A DNA stretch of 64,000 bases from Ramlibacter agri (GTDB lineage Bacteria; Pseudomonadota; Gammaproteobacteria; Burkholderiales; Burkholderiaceae_C), in assembly GCF_012927085.1 (NCBI RefSeq), contig NZ_JABBFX010000003.1, positions 992,001 to 1,056,000 of the forward strand, given 5' to 3'. Positions 53,564-61,104 of the stretch are shown piece by piece. Numbering within the stretch: the stretch's first letter is position 1; every line of letters starts with the position of its first letter. Under the pieces are notes generated by a model, which made no database searches, was not told where the DNA came from, and worked only from the letters and a program-made list of their open reading frames with translations. A program made the position numbers and the translations under genes.

Positions 53564-54838
53564 ATGAACCCTGCTTGCCCTGAAATCAGTGCGGACATCT
53601 GGCCGCGCAAGGACTACTCCCGGATCCCCTACCGGCTGTACCACGACCCGCAGCTGTACCAGCTGGAACAGGAGCGCGTCTTCCGCGGGCCGGTCTGGTC
53701 GGCCCTGGGCTTCGAGGCCGAAGTGCCGAATCCGGGCGACTACAAGGTCACGCAGGTGGGCGACACGCCGGTGGTCGTCGCGCGCAACCAGCAGGGCGAG
53801 ATCCACGCCTTCGTGAACCGCTGCGCGCACCGCGGCGCGGAGGTGGTGCGCTACCCGCGCGGCAATGCCAGCGACTTCACCTGCATCTACCACGCCTGGA
53901 ATTACGACCTGCAGGGCAACCTCACCGGCGTGCCGTTCCGCCGCGGCGCCAAGGGCAAGGGCGGCATGCCGGCCGACTTCGACATAGCCCAGCACGCGCT
54001 GACGAAGATGCGCGTGGCCACCTGGAGGGGCCTGGTGTTCGGCACCTTCTCCAACGACGTGCCTTCCCTCGAGGAGTACCTGGGCCCGCTGATGCTGGAC
54101 CACGTCGGCGAACTGCTGTCGCGGCCGATCCGCATCCTGGGCTACCAGCGCCAGCGCGTGGCCGCCAACTGGAAGCTGTACCACGAGAACATTCGCGACG
54201 CCTACCACGGCAGCCTGCTGCACGAGTTCAACCGCACCTTTGGCATGAGCCGGCTCACGCAGGTAGCCGGCGGCCACATGGACGCGCACCACCGGCACAG
54301 CATCCTGTTCCAGTTCTCCGGCTCCGACAGCGACGAGGAGGCCCGCGCCGCCTACGCGGGCGAGGGCGTGCAGCGCAGCGAATACATGACGCTGAACGAC
54401 TACGGCATCACGCGCCACGTGCGGGAGAACCCGCGCGGCATCAGCACCCGCATCGTCTCGGTGTTCCCGAACGTCTTCTTCCACCAGATCTACAACACGC
54501 TCGCCATGCGCCAGCTCCGCACGCACGGCCCGAACGAGTTCGAGCTGGTGTGGACGCTGTTCGGCTACGAGGACGACAGCGCGGAGATGACGCAGCACCG
54601 CATCAACCAGGCCAACATGGTCGGCCCGGCCGGCCTGATCTCGATGGAGGACGGCGAGGCGCTGGAAATGGTGCAGCGCTCCACCGCGCCGGACCAGCAG
54701 AAGTCCGGCGTCGTCGAGATGGGCGGCGTCGGCCCCATCACCAACCTCGACACCCGGGCGCAGGAAGTGACCATCCGCGGCTTCTGGGCCTACTACAGCC
54801 AACTGATGGGCCTGGAGCCCAAGGGAGCCGTGCGATGA
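53564..54838 (+). CDS. Rieske aromatic-ring dioxygenase, alpha subunit
   Basis: The 424-residue catalytic subunit has the Rieske motif C87-x-H89 ... C107-x2-H110 (CAHRG and CIYHAW) and the mononuclear iron site D212-x2-H215-x4-H220 (DAYHGSLLH), with D363 in SMEDGEALE as the third ligand. The overall pattern (EQERVFRGPVW, GDLTGV-like LTGVPFRRG, GFWAYYSQLMG) resembles TphA2 of terephthalate dioxygenase and NagG of salicylate 5-hydroxylase. It hydroxylates an aromatic ring using O2 and electrons from the ferredoxin. The substrate is not determined. It overlaps the beta-subunit gene by 4 bp (ATGA). Confidence 0.92.
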   Translation: MNPACPEISADIWPRKDYSRIPYRLYHDPQLYQLEQERVFRGPVWSALGFEAEVPNPGDYKVTQVGDTPVVVARNQQGEIHAFVNRCAHRGAEVVRYPRGNASDFTCIYHAWNYDLQGNLTGVPFRRGAKGKGGMPADFDIAQHALTKMRVATWRGLVFGTFSNDVPSLEEYLGPLMLDHVGELLSRPIRILGYQRQRVAANWKLYHENIRDAYHGSLLHEFNRTFGMSRLTQVAGGHMDAHHRHSILFQFSGSDSDEEARAAYAGEGVQRSEYMTLNDYGITRHVRENPRGISTRIVSVFPNVFFHQIYNTLAMRQLRTHGPNEFELVWTLFGYEDDSAEMTQHRINQANMVGPAGLISMEDGEALEMVQRSTAPDQQKSGVVEMGGVGPITNLDTRAQEVTIRGFWAYYSQLMGLEPKGAVR

Positions 54839-55305
54839 ACGAGATGGAACTGCAGTTCGCGGTCAACCGCTTCGTGCAGAAGGGCGCGATGCTCCTCGAC
54901 CGGGATCGCCTCGAGGAATGGGCCGACGCCTTCGACGCCGGTGCGAAGTACGTGGTGCTGCCGCGGGACAACAAGGAGCTGGGCTACGGCATCGGGCTGA
55001 TGCACTGCGCCAGCAAGGCCGCGCTGCAGGACCGCATCTCGGTGCTGCGGCACGCCAACAAGTTCAACCCACACTGGGACCGCCACATCCTGGGCGGCAC
55101 CGACGTGGTGGCGCGCGAGGGCGACACCGTCGTCGCGCACACCAGCTTCATGGTGGTGCAGACCACGCTGAACGGCGTGTCGGAGCTCTATTGCGCCGGC
55201 TGCTACGAAGACCGCATCCGGCTCGGCGAACGCCTGAGCCTGGCCGACCGCGTGGTGGTGCTCGACACCTTCTCGGTCAAGAACTGCATGGCGACCCCAC
55301 TTTGA
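54835..55305 (+). CDS. Aromatic-ring dioxygenase, beta subunit
   Basis: The 156-residue product belongs to the small SnoaL/NTF2-like beta-subunit family. Segments such as AVNRFVQKGAMLLDRDRLEE, RHILGGTDVVAREGD, SFMVVQTTLNG and YCAGCYEDRI are typical. Beta subunits are structural and sometimes influence substrate choice. The gene starts within the alpha stop (ATGA overlap) and ends 14 bp before the RraA-like gene. Confidence 0.88.
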   Translation: MNEMELQFAVNRFVQKGAMLLDRDRLEEWADAFDAGAKYVVLPRDNKELGYGIGLMHCASKAALQDRISVLRHANKFNPHWDRHILGGTDVVAREGDTVVAHTSFMVVQTTLNGVSELYCAGCYEDRIRLGERLSLADRVVVLDTFSVKNCMATPL

Positions 55306-55319
55306 ACGCGAGGAACAAC

Positions 55320-55982
55320 ATGGCCTATCTCCGCAAGCTTCCCAACTTCCGCAAACTGAGCAAGGAGCGCATCGAGGCGTGGAAGAAGATCGCCACCGCC
55401 AGTGCGTCCGACATGATGAACCGCGGCGGCGCGATGAGCGGCGCCATCAAGCCCGTCACCTCCGCCACCGCCATCTGCGGGCAGGCGCGCACGATCCAGT
55501 GCATCATGGCCGACAACAGCATCCTGCACTTCGCCTCGTCCACGGCGGAACCGGGGCAGGTGCTGGTGGCCGACGCCTGCGGCATCATCGACGTGGCCGT
55601 CTGGGGCGGCCTGACGACGCTCGAGGCCTACCGCCGCGGCCTCGCCGGGCTGATCGTCGACGGCGCGGTGCGAGACGTGCGTGAATCGCGCGCGGTGCCT
55701 TTCCCGATCTTCTGCCGGGGCACGGTGCCGCAGGGCCCGCACAAGGCCTTCGGCGGCGTGATGGACGTGCCCATTTCCTGCGGCGGCCGCGCCGTGAGCC
55801 CCGGCGACCTGATCCTCGCCGACGAGGACGGCGTGGTCGTGGTGCCGCTGGACCGCGAGGAGGAGATCTTCCACAAGGCCGTGGCCTTCCGCCGCGACGA
55901 GGAGAGCTGGCTCAAGCAGCTGGACACGGACAAGCCCTTCTACCAGGTGCTGAACATCCCCACGCCCGACATCATCGAGTGA
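55320..55982 (+). CDS. RraA family aldolase/decarboxylase-like protein
   Basis: The 220-residue product carries the RraA/HMG-aldolase signatures GxARTIQC, VLVADACGI, WGGLTTLEAYRRGLAGLIVDGAVRD and GDLILADEDGVVVVP. In this family the G-x3-D/R region binds a divalent metal and pyruvate enolate. Members include 4-hydroxy-4-methyl-2-oxoglutarate and 4-carboxy-4-hydroxy-2-oxoadipate aldolases that end protocatechuate and gallate ring-cleavage routes. The ATG at 55320 follows an AGGAACAA site. Position in an aromatic-oxygenase operon supports a catabolic role over an RNase E inhibitor role. The exact reaction is not deducible. Confidence 0.85.
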   Translation: MAYLRKLPNFRKLSKERIEAWKKIATASASDMMNRGGAMSGAIKPVTSATAICGQARTIQCIMADNSILHFASSTAEPGQVLVADACGIIDVAVWGGLTTLEAYRRGLAGLIVDGAVRDVRESRAVPFPIFCRGTVPQGPHKAFGGVMDVPISCGGRAVSPGDLILADEDGVVVVPLDREEEIFHKAVAFRRDEESWLKQLDTDKPFYQVLNIPTPDIIE

Positions 55983-56001
55983 TCCCATCGAAAGGCAAGC
56001 C

Positions 56002-56415
56002 ATGACCCAGGCCGTCGAATACATCAATCCCCCGGGCCTGCCGCCGGTGCAAGGCATGTACTCCCAGCTGGGCGCCATCGCCAGCGGGGCGCGCACCTAC
56101 CACGTGGCGGGCCAGCTGGCCGTGGCCGACGACGGCAGCGTGGCCGGCGTCGGCGACTTCGCGGCGCAGTTCCACCGCGTGTTCCAGAACCTCGTCGGCA
56201 CGCTCGAAGCCGCGGGCGGCAAGCCCACCTCGATCGCGAAGATGACGACCTACCTGGTGCACTCGCAGGACATCCCCACCTTCATGAAGCTGCGCGCGGC
56301 GCTGTTTCCCAAGCTGTTCCCCAACGGCGTCTACCCTCCCAACACGCTGATCGTCATCGACCGGCTCGTGAAGGAGGACTTCCTGCTCGAGGTCGAGGCG
56401 GTCGCCGCGTTCTGA
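56002..56415 (+). CDS. RidA family protein
   Basis: The 137-residue product has the RidA/YjgF signatures AAQFHRVFQNLVGTLEAAGG, KMTTYLVHSQDI and YPPNTLIVIDRLVKEDFLLE, ending in VEAVAAF. RidA proteins hydrolyse reactive enamine/imine intermediates, and paralogues occur in many aromatic-catabolic operons as enol/imine deaminases (for example in 2-aminomuconate routes). It lies 19 bp after the RraA-like gene, with AAAGGCAAG before the ATG. If its substrate is nitrogenous, the pathway may handle an aminoaromatic, but this is not shown. Confidence 0.88.
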   Translation: MTQAVEYINPPGLPPVQGMYSQLGAIASGARTYHVAGQLAVADDGSVAGVGDFAAQFHRVFQNLVGTLEAAGGKPTSIAKMTTYLVHSQDIPTFMKLRAALFPKLFPNGVYPPNTLIVIDRLVKEDFLLEVEAVAAF

Positions 56416-56436
56416 GGCGCACACTCCAAGGAGTTC

Positions 56437-57447
56437 ATGATGAAGAAGAGCCACGCTGTCCCCAAGCTGTCCCGCCGCTTCTTCGGGACTCTGCTGCTCG
56501 CGGCCGCGTCCGCGTCACTGGCGGCGGTCCAGCCCGCCGGTGCCGCCGACGCCTGGCCCAGCAAGCCCATCACCATCGTCTGCGCCTTCCCGCCGGGGAA
56601 TGCCTCCGACTTGATCGCGCGCGTCCTCGGCGAGCAACTGTCCGCCCGCCTGCACACGCCGGTGCTGGTGGACAACCGGCCCGGCGCCTCCGGCATCATC
56701 GCCGCCAGCGCGGTGCAGAAGGCGGTGCCCGACGGCCACACGCTGCTGATGACGTCGACGTCGTTCATCATCAACAAGTCGGTGCTGCTGAAGGTGCCGT
56801 ATGACGCGGACCGCGACTTCACGCCGGTGAGCCTGGTCAATGCCATTCCCGCGGTGCTGATCGTGGACAAGTCCTCGCCCGCGAACGACTTCAAGGAGCT
56901 GCTGGCGCAGATCCGCCAGCGCCCGGGCAAGCTGAGCTACGGCCATCCTGGCGCGGGAACCATCCAGAACCTGTCGATGAAGCTGCTGCTGCAGCACGTC
57001 GACGCCAACGTGCTGGAAGTTCCCTACAAGGGCAGCATGCAGGCGGTGACGGACATCAACGGCGGCTCGCTGGACATGATGTTCGAGGCCGCCAACTCCG
57101 TCTACACGCTGGTGCAGAGCGGCCGTGTGCGGGCGCTGGCGACGACCTCGCCGACCCGCTATTCGATGCTGCCTGAGGTGCCGACCCTGCGCGAGCTGGG
57201 CATCGACGAGACGGTGGTCGGCTTCACCGCACTGATGGCGCCGGCCGGCACGCCGCCGGAGATCACCGCCCGCCTGAACAAGATGGTCGAAGACATCATG
57301 AAGATGCCGGCGACGCAGGCGCGCGAGAAGACCATGGGGCTGGAGAACTTCCCGCCCATGAGCACCGCCGAAGTCGGCACCTGGATGAAGCAGGAGGCGA
57401 GCCGCTGGGAAAACGTGGCCCGCGTCGCCAACATCCCGAAGGAATGA
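56437..57447 (+). CDS. Bug family tripartite-tricarboxylate substrate-binding protein
   Basis: The 336-residue product starts MMKKSHAVPKLSRRFFGTLLL, a Tat-like twin-arginine signal (SRRFFG) with a hydrophobic core and an AAD cleavage region. The mature part has the Bug signatures WPSKPITIVCAFPPGNASD, LVDNRPGASGI, VPYKGSMQAVTDINGG and LRELGID. Bug proteins are periplasmic solute receptors, very numerous in Burkholderiales, and several bind aromatic carboxylates (TphC for terephthalate). No TctA/TctB membrane partner is visible here, so it probably works with a permease elsewhere. Its stop overlaps the ferredoxin start by 4 bp. Confidence 0.9.
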   Translation: MMKKSHAVPKLSRRFFGTLLLAAASASLAAVQPAGAADAWPSKPITIVCAFPPGNASDLIARVLGEQLSARLHTPVLVDNRPGASGIIAASAVQKAVPDGHTLLMTSTSFIINKSVLLKVPYDADRDFTPVSLVNAIPAVLIVDKSSPANDFKELLAQIRQRPGKLSYGHPGAGTIQNLSMKLLLQHVDANVLEVPYKGSMQAVTDINGGSLDMMFEAANSVYTLVQSGRVRALATTSPTRYSMLPEVPTLRELGIDETVVGFTALMAPAGTPPEITARLNKMVEDIMKMPATQAREKTMGLENFPPMSTAEVGTWMKQEASRWENVARVANIPKE

Positions 57448-57773
57448 GCATGGCGCAATTGAAAGTGGCGGCCAGCCAGTCGCTGGCCGAGGGCGAGCCC
57501 GTCTCCGTCACCGTGCAGGGGCAACCGATCATGCTCGTGCGCTGGGAGGGCAAGCCCTATGCGCTGGGCGACATCTGCACGCACCAGTACGCGCTGCTGT
57601 CGGACGGCTTCTTCGCCGACGGCTGCATCGAATGCCCGCTGCACCAGGCCACTTTCGACGTGCGCACCGGGGTCCCGCAATGCGGCCCGGCGACGGTGCC
57701 GGCGCGGCGCTTCGAGGTGTCCGAAGCGGACGGCGAGGTCTTCCTCGAATTCGAGCGCGAGTCCGTGGCCTAG
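57444..57773 (+). CDS. Rieske-type 2Fe-2S ferredoxin
   Basis: The 109-residue product has the Rieske ligands C45-x-H47 (DICTHQYA) and C64-x2-H67 (ECPLHQATFD), the pattern of ferredoxins in three-component ring-hydroxylating systems. It shuttles electrons from the reductase at 52279-53493 to the alpha subunit. The ATG at 57444 gives the ATGA overlap; a second ATG at 57450 is equally good. Its TAG lies in an inverted repeat (CTAGGG/CCCTAG, 57770-57784) that also holds the convergent regulator's stop. Confidence 0.9.
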   Translation: MSMAQLKVAASQSLAEGEPVSVTVQGQPIMLVRWEGKPYALGDICTHQYALLSDGFFADGCIECPLHQATFDVRTGVPQCGPATVPARRFEVSEADGEVFLEFERESVA

Positions 57774-57780
57774 GGTTTCC

Positions 57781-58494
57781 CTAGCGGGCCGCGGAGGCGG
57801 CCAGCTGCGTGGGCGATTGCTTGCGGAAGCGCGCGAGCAGGCGGTCGCGCGAGTGCTGCGAGTGCTCGCGCGTGAGCGCGACGAACTTCTTCTCGTCGCC
57901 GTCGACGAAGGCCTGCGCCAGTTCCGCGTGCTCGTCCTGCGCCAGGTTCAAGGCGCCGGTGAGCCTCAGCTCGGCGCGCACGTAGATCTCGATGATGCCG
58001 CGCGCGGTCTCCACGGCCCGCATGTGGTGCGGCATGCCGGCCGGGTCCAGCATCGCCCGGTGGAAGTTGGCATTGAGCTCGAACCAGTCCGCGAGCGCCT
58101 CGCTGTCGGTGCGCTGCGCGCTGGTCTGGTGCATCTGTTCCACCAGCTGGCGCACCTTGGCGATGTCGTCCGGGGTCCGGCGCTTGATGGCGCGGGCGGC
58201 AATGTCCGTTTCGAGCTTGATGCGCAGGTCGAACACTTCGCGGATCTGCTCCGGGTCCAGTTCGGCCACCGCATAGCCCTTGCGCGGCTGCAGCACCACC
58301 AGGCCTTCGGCTTCCAGCCGCGGCAGCGCCTCGCGCAGCGGGCCGCGGCTGACGCCCATCTTGGCGGCCACTTCTTCCTGCCGCAGCATCTGGCCGGGCG
58401 CGAACACGCCATTGAGGATCGCGTTGCGCAATTCCCTGTAGACCAGCTCAGGCAGCGACAGCGCCGCGGCTTCGACGAGGGACGGGGACGGCAT
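57781..58494 (-). CDS. Second GntR family regulator, FCD subfamily
   Basis: The 237-residue product has a GntR winged helix (LVYRELRNAILNGVF, RQEEVAAKMGVSRGPLREA, GLVVLQPRKGYAVAEL) and a C-terminal FCD helical domain (FDLRIKLETDIAARAI, NFHRAMLDPA, EHAELAQAF). Start Met at 58494 is preferred: the longer frame upstream runs through an unrelated palindrome and reads as low-complexity. It converges on the oxygenase operon, with its stop 7 bp from the ferredoxin stop. Together with the regulator at 51.5 kb it brackets the catabolic cluster. Which regulator controls which promoter is not known. Confidence 0.9.
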   Translation of the reverse strand: MPSPSLVEAAALSLPELVYRELRNAILNGVFAPGQMLRQEEVAAKMGVSRGPLREALPRLEAEGLVVLQPRKGYAVAELDPEQIREVFDLRIKLETDIAARAIKRRTPDDIAKVRQLVEQMHQTSAQRTDSEALADWFELNANFHRAMLDPAGMPHHMRAVETARGIIEIYVRAELRLTGALNLAQDEHAELAQAFVDGDEKKFVALTREHSQHSRDRLLARFRKQSPTQLAASAAR

Positions 58495-58510
58495 GCGGCA
58501 AATGATATCG

Positions 58511-58534
58511 GATTGGTGCGTGCATGCACCAATC
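58511..58534. promoter_or_regulatory. Palindrome upstream of second GntR gene
   Basis: GATTGGTGC (58511-58519) is mirrored exactly by GCACCAATC (58526-58534) around a 6-bp centre. It starts 16 bp upstream of the regulator's Met. A perfect 9-bp inverted repeat at this position is a good candidate operator for autoregulation. Confidence 0.55.
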
Positions 58535-60239
58535 CTCACTGCGAACTGCGCGCAGGCCGCTGGTACGTCGTCATGCCGGTCTTGATCCGGCATCCCCATG
58601 TGCCTGTCACGAGTGGGCCCTGCCGAGATTTGGCCCCGGACCGGGCCTCTCCCGTGCATTCAACGCAGCGTTCGCGGAGTCCGCAGAGAAGAGGAATGCA
58701 TTTGTGCGTTCGGGAGCTTTTTCGCCGAACGCATTTGGCAACGCCTTAGGGGAATCTCTTGCAACCAACTCAAGCGCGATTGGCAACGCACTGGGGGAGT
58801 CCATTGCAGGCGTATCGAATGGCGCGCCTGCCGCGCGAGGAGACGCGCTGGGTGACTTCATCGATAAGAACATGCCGGCCTGGGAGCAGCGGCAGGCGAA
58901 CTATGACGGAATCGTCAACGCCTTCAGTCAAAGCGGATTGAACGACGGCGCGCCAGGGGTGCAAGTCGCGGATGCGAGGAGCGTTCTGCAGTTGAGCGCT
59001 CCAAGGGGCTCCGACGATGATGATAGTTACTATGGGAACATCATCGATGCCTTGCAGGCTCGTGATGCCGCGAGAAACGCCTCGGGTGCGAATTTCCGCG
59101 CTGGAGAAGCAAGAGCCACGGCCGCGCTGTACGCGAGTGGGGCGGGCGATGTGCGCGACGTGTCGCCGGTCTTCTCCGATGCAGAAATTGACGCTATGCG
59201 CCAATCCAATCTCGCGCGAAATCAGTCGCTCGCGGCGGAGACGGAGGCAGCACTTGGTGTATCCGCATATGAATCAGGCATCTATTCGCCCGACCCTGGC
59301 TCGATTGACTATTACCGTCAGCGCGATGGACATGTTGTTGTCCAAATCACGGGAACCGCCGCCTCTGTGGAAGAGGAGTCGGCGCCCATGCAGATCTACA
59401 GAGGCATGAATGAAAGGCTGAACGCCCTCGTAGAAGATGCGCAGGACCAGTACGTGCAGAATGGTGCCGGCCGGGGCGGGTGGAACTACGCATTCAACGC
59501 CGCTGGGTACGTGGCGAGTGAGTTCTTTCCCCGTAGCGTCGGACAAGCCGCATTCGAGGCGGTTGGGGGCCCCATATTGGGGCGGGTAATTGGAGCCGGC
59601 GTCGCACAGCTCAACAAGTTGCCGGTTCTGGGAAGTACACTGCCTCAGCTGGCACGAAGTCTCAGGTCGTCAATAGGTCGGTCAGAGCTTCCTGTCGGAA
59701 CGGCCGCTCGCCCAACCGTGCAGTGGGCACCGAACCCGGACGGAGTTGTAAGGACGCCGGAAGAAATGATGGCCTTGGCGCGGCAAGCGGGAGTGACGTT
59801 CCCAGAAGACGTGCAGGTCTTCTGGGTGAAGCCAAGCCAGCTACACAACGTCGAAGGCGCGCAGGCTGAGTACTCTACTTTGCAGGCAAATCTCGGCGAA
59901 GGAAGAATTGGAAACGCGGGAAACTTGGGTCCCAACGATTTGGTGACCTGGGAAAGCTTCAGGAACAGGGCCGGTGCCGTGCCTGTGCGAATCAGTACCG
60001 ACCTGCTCGGGAGCGACGAAGCGGCGATTGCGCATTTGGCCCACGAGTCGCACGAACTGAACGGGCTATACAACAGCCTTGAGGTTGAAGGCAACCTGAT
60101 GACTTACCGCGACCTAAATCGAGCCGTGCGGCCCGTTGCGAATGGGGCCGGGACACGCTTAGGCGGCGTTCCGAACAACCTACACGAGAACGCTTGGACG
60201 TATGCTGACCAAGTGATCCTGAGATGGCGAGGAAAATAG
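58524..60239 (+). CDS. Putative polymorphic toxin 1 (start uncertain)
   Basis: The longest frame gives 571 residues, but its ATG sits inside the palindrome at 58511-58534 and its first 30 codons cover a dispersed repeat. A GTG at 58704 with GAGG nine bases upstream is an alternative. Residues about 70-140 (FGNALGES ... LGDFIDKNMPAWEQRQ) match the N-terminus of the convergent protein at 61101-62675. A hydrophobic Gly-rich stretch follows (about 320-375). The C-terminal 175 residues differ wholly from the other protein and include HLAHESHE (504-511), of unrecognised function. A small gene begins immediately after its stop. Shared N-terminus, divergent C-terminus and adjacent small gene are the pattern of polymorphic toxins. 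No toxin family could be named. Confidence 0.7.
   Translation: MHQSSLRTARRPLVRRHAGLDPASPCACHEWALPRFGPGPGLSRAFNAAFAESAEKRNAFVRSGAFSPNAFGNALGESLATNSSAIGNALGESIAGVSNGAPAARGDALGDFIDKNMPAWEQRQANYDGIVNAFSQSGLNDGAPGVQVADARSVLQLSAPRGSDDDDSYYGNIIDALQARDAARNASGANFRAGEARATAALYASGAGDVRDVSPVFSDAEIDAMRQSNLARNQSLAAETEAALGVSAYESGIYSPDPGSIDYYRQRDGHVVVQITGTAASVEEESAPMQIYRGMNERLNALVEDAQDQYVQNGAGRGGWNYAFNAAGYVASEFFPRSVGQAAFEAVGGPILGRVIGAGVAQLNKLPVLGSTLPQLARSLRSSIGRSELPVGTAARPTVQWAPNPDGVVRTPEEMMALARQAGVTFPEDVQVFWVKPSQLHNVEGAQAEYSTLQANLGEGRIGNAGNLGPNDLVTWESFRNRAGAVPVRISTDLLGSDEAAIAHLAHESHELNGLYNSLEVEGNLMTYRDLNRAVRPVANGAGTRLGGVPNNLHENAWTYADQVILRWRGK
58569..58596. repeat. HAGLDPAS-type dispersed hairpin repeat
   Basis: ATGCCGG (58573-58579) and CCGGCAT (58587-58593) form a hairpin. 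When translated it gives RRHAGLDPAS, the peptide commonly produced by a dispersed proteobacterial palindromic repeat. It lies at the 5' edge of the first toxin-like frame and suggests that the frame's first residues are not native coding sequence. Confidence 0.6.
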
Positions 60240-60506
60240 ATGCGAAAACGCGACTGGCAGGCTGAAATGGCCGACTTCTTGCCACTGTACGAGGCCGGCG
60301 CCTATACCACTGACGAATTTTTTTGGTTCGCCCTTCCTTTCTTCGAGGGCGACGCAAGCGACAGAGAGGTGTGGAATGCGCTGCCGCAGGCAGTTAAGGA
60401 CCGCTTCCGTGTGCAAATGGAGAAGGAAGTTGAAGCGGAAGACGACGCCACCCGTGCCGCTCTGCTGGAAAGACTGGCGGCAGTCAGGGGTGTTGCTGGG
60501 CGCTAG
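60240..60506 (+). CDS. Putative immunity protein for toxin 1
   Basis: The 88-residue product (MRKRDWQAEMADFLPLYEAG...) starts on the base after the preceding stop (TAGATG), so it is translationally coupled. It is acidic, with clusters such as EGDASDRE and EKEVEAEDD, and predicted helical. It has no signal peptide. Its size, acidity and position match an immunity protein, though no family was recognised. Confidence 0.65.
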   Translation: MRKRDWQAEMADFLPLYEAGAYTTDEFFWFALPFFEGDASDREVWNALPQAVKDRFRVQMEKEVEAEDDATRAALLERLAAVRGVAGR

Positions 60507-60667
60507 TTGGGCTCTCGGCGATTAGTGACGAGGCCGGCCGCTAGGCTCCGAGCTGGGGGCGGAGTCGGAGCCAGGCGGATTGGCGAGTGTGTGCGTTGGA
60601 CTCCTGACTACCTCCGTTCAGGTCGGCCTAACAGAGGGTCATCGCTGTAGTTCCGGACACGCCGACG

Positions 60668-60699
60668 CATCGGCAGATGCAGTCGCATCTGCCGACGCA
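60668..60699. terminator. Bidirectional hairpin between convergent gene pairs
   Basis: In the 250-bp gap (60507-60756) between the two convergent operons, 60668-60681 pairs with 60686-60699 (13 of 14 positions) around a 4-nt loop AGTC. T-rich bases follow on the plus strand (ATTTCC and AAATTT). It probably ends transcription from one or both sides. I see no gene in the rest of the gap. Confidence 0.55.
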
Positions 60700-60756
60700 T
60701 TTCCTCAAATTTCACGGCTCGCGCACGTACACGGCTCGCCGACGATGATCCAAGCG

Positions 60757-61104
60757 CTAACGCACCTGGGGAACTCCCGGCTGAGGATTCCAGTCATCGT
60801 GACTCTTATTGCTAAGAATGAGGCCAAACGTGAGATGGATGGCATCAACGATTTCCATTACCCGTCGCTCATGGCGAGAGTTGGGCGCCTCGTTCTCCAG
60901 GATCTCCATGGCTTGATAAATCAGCGCCAAGTATCTCTTCGAAACCGTTTCGCCACCCTTTAGCAATCTTGTCAATTCGCGTGCCCAACGCTCTGCTTCG
61001 GCGAACGCGTTCTCCCGAATCTCCTTTGCCTCCTGCACACCGTTGACAACGTCGAAGATATGACGGCCGTACGCTGTTGCGGCGTTGTCGATTTCGATGG
61101 TCAT
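60757..61104 (-). CDS. Putative immunity protein for toxin 2
   Basis: The 115-residue product (MTIEIDNAATAYGRHIFDVV...) is predicted to be all helical, with segments such as EAERWARELTRLLKGGETV and LIYQAMEILENEAP. No signal peptide or membrane segment is seen. It overlaps the upstream toxin-like gene by 4 bp. The family was not recognised. It is unrelated in sequence to the other small protein, as expected for immunity proteins matched to different toxins. Confidence 0.65.
   Translation of the reverse strand: MTIEIDNAATAYGRHIFDVVNGVQEAKEIRENAFAEAERWARELTRLLKGGETVSKRYLALIYQAMEILENEAPNSRHERRVMEIVDAIHLTFGLILSNKSHDDWNPQPGVPQVR

Noticed and set aside
60033..60056. Zinc metalloprotease HExxH motif in toxin 1
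   Set aside because: The sequence is HLAHESHE, in which spacing between His-Glu and the next His is one residue short of HExxH, so the protease call is not supported.
60580..60963. Plus-strand frame of 127 codons
   Set aside because: It spans the terminator hairpin and lies antisense to the small minus-strand gene, which has the better context (4-bp overlap with its partner).
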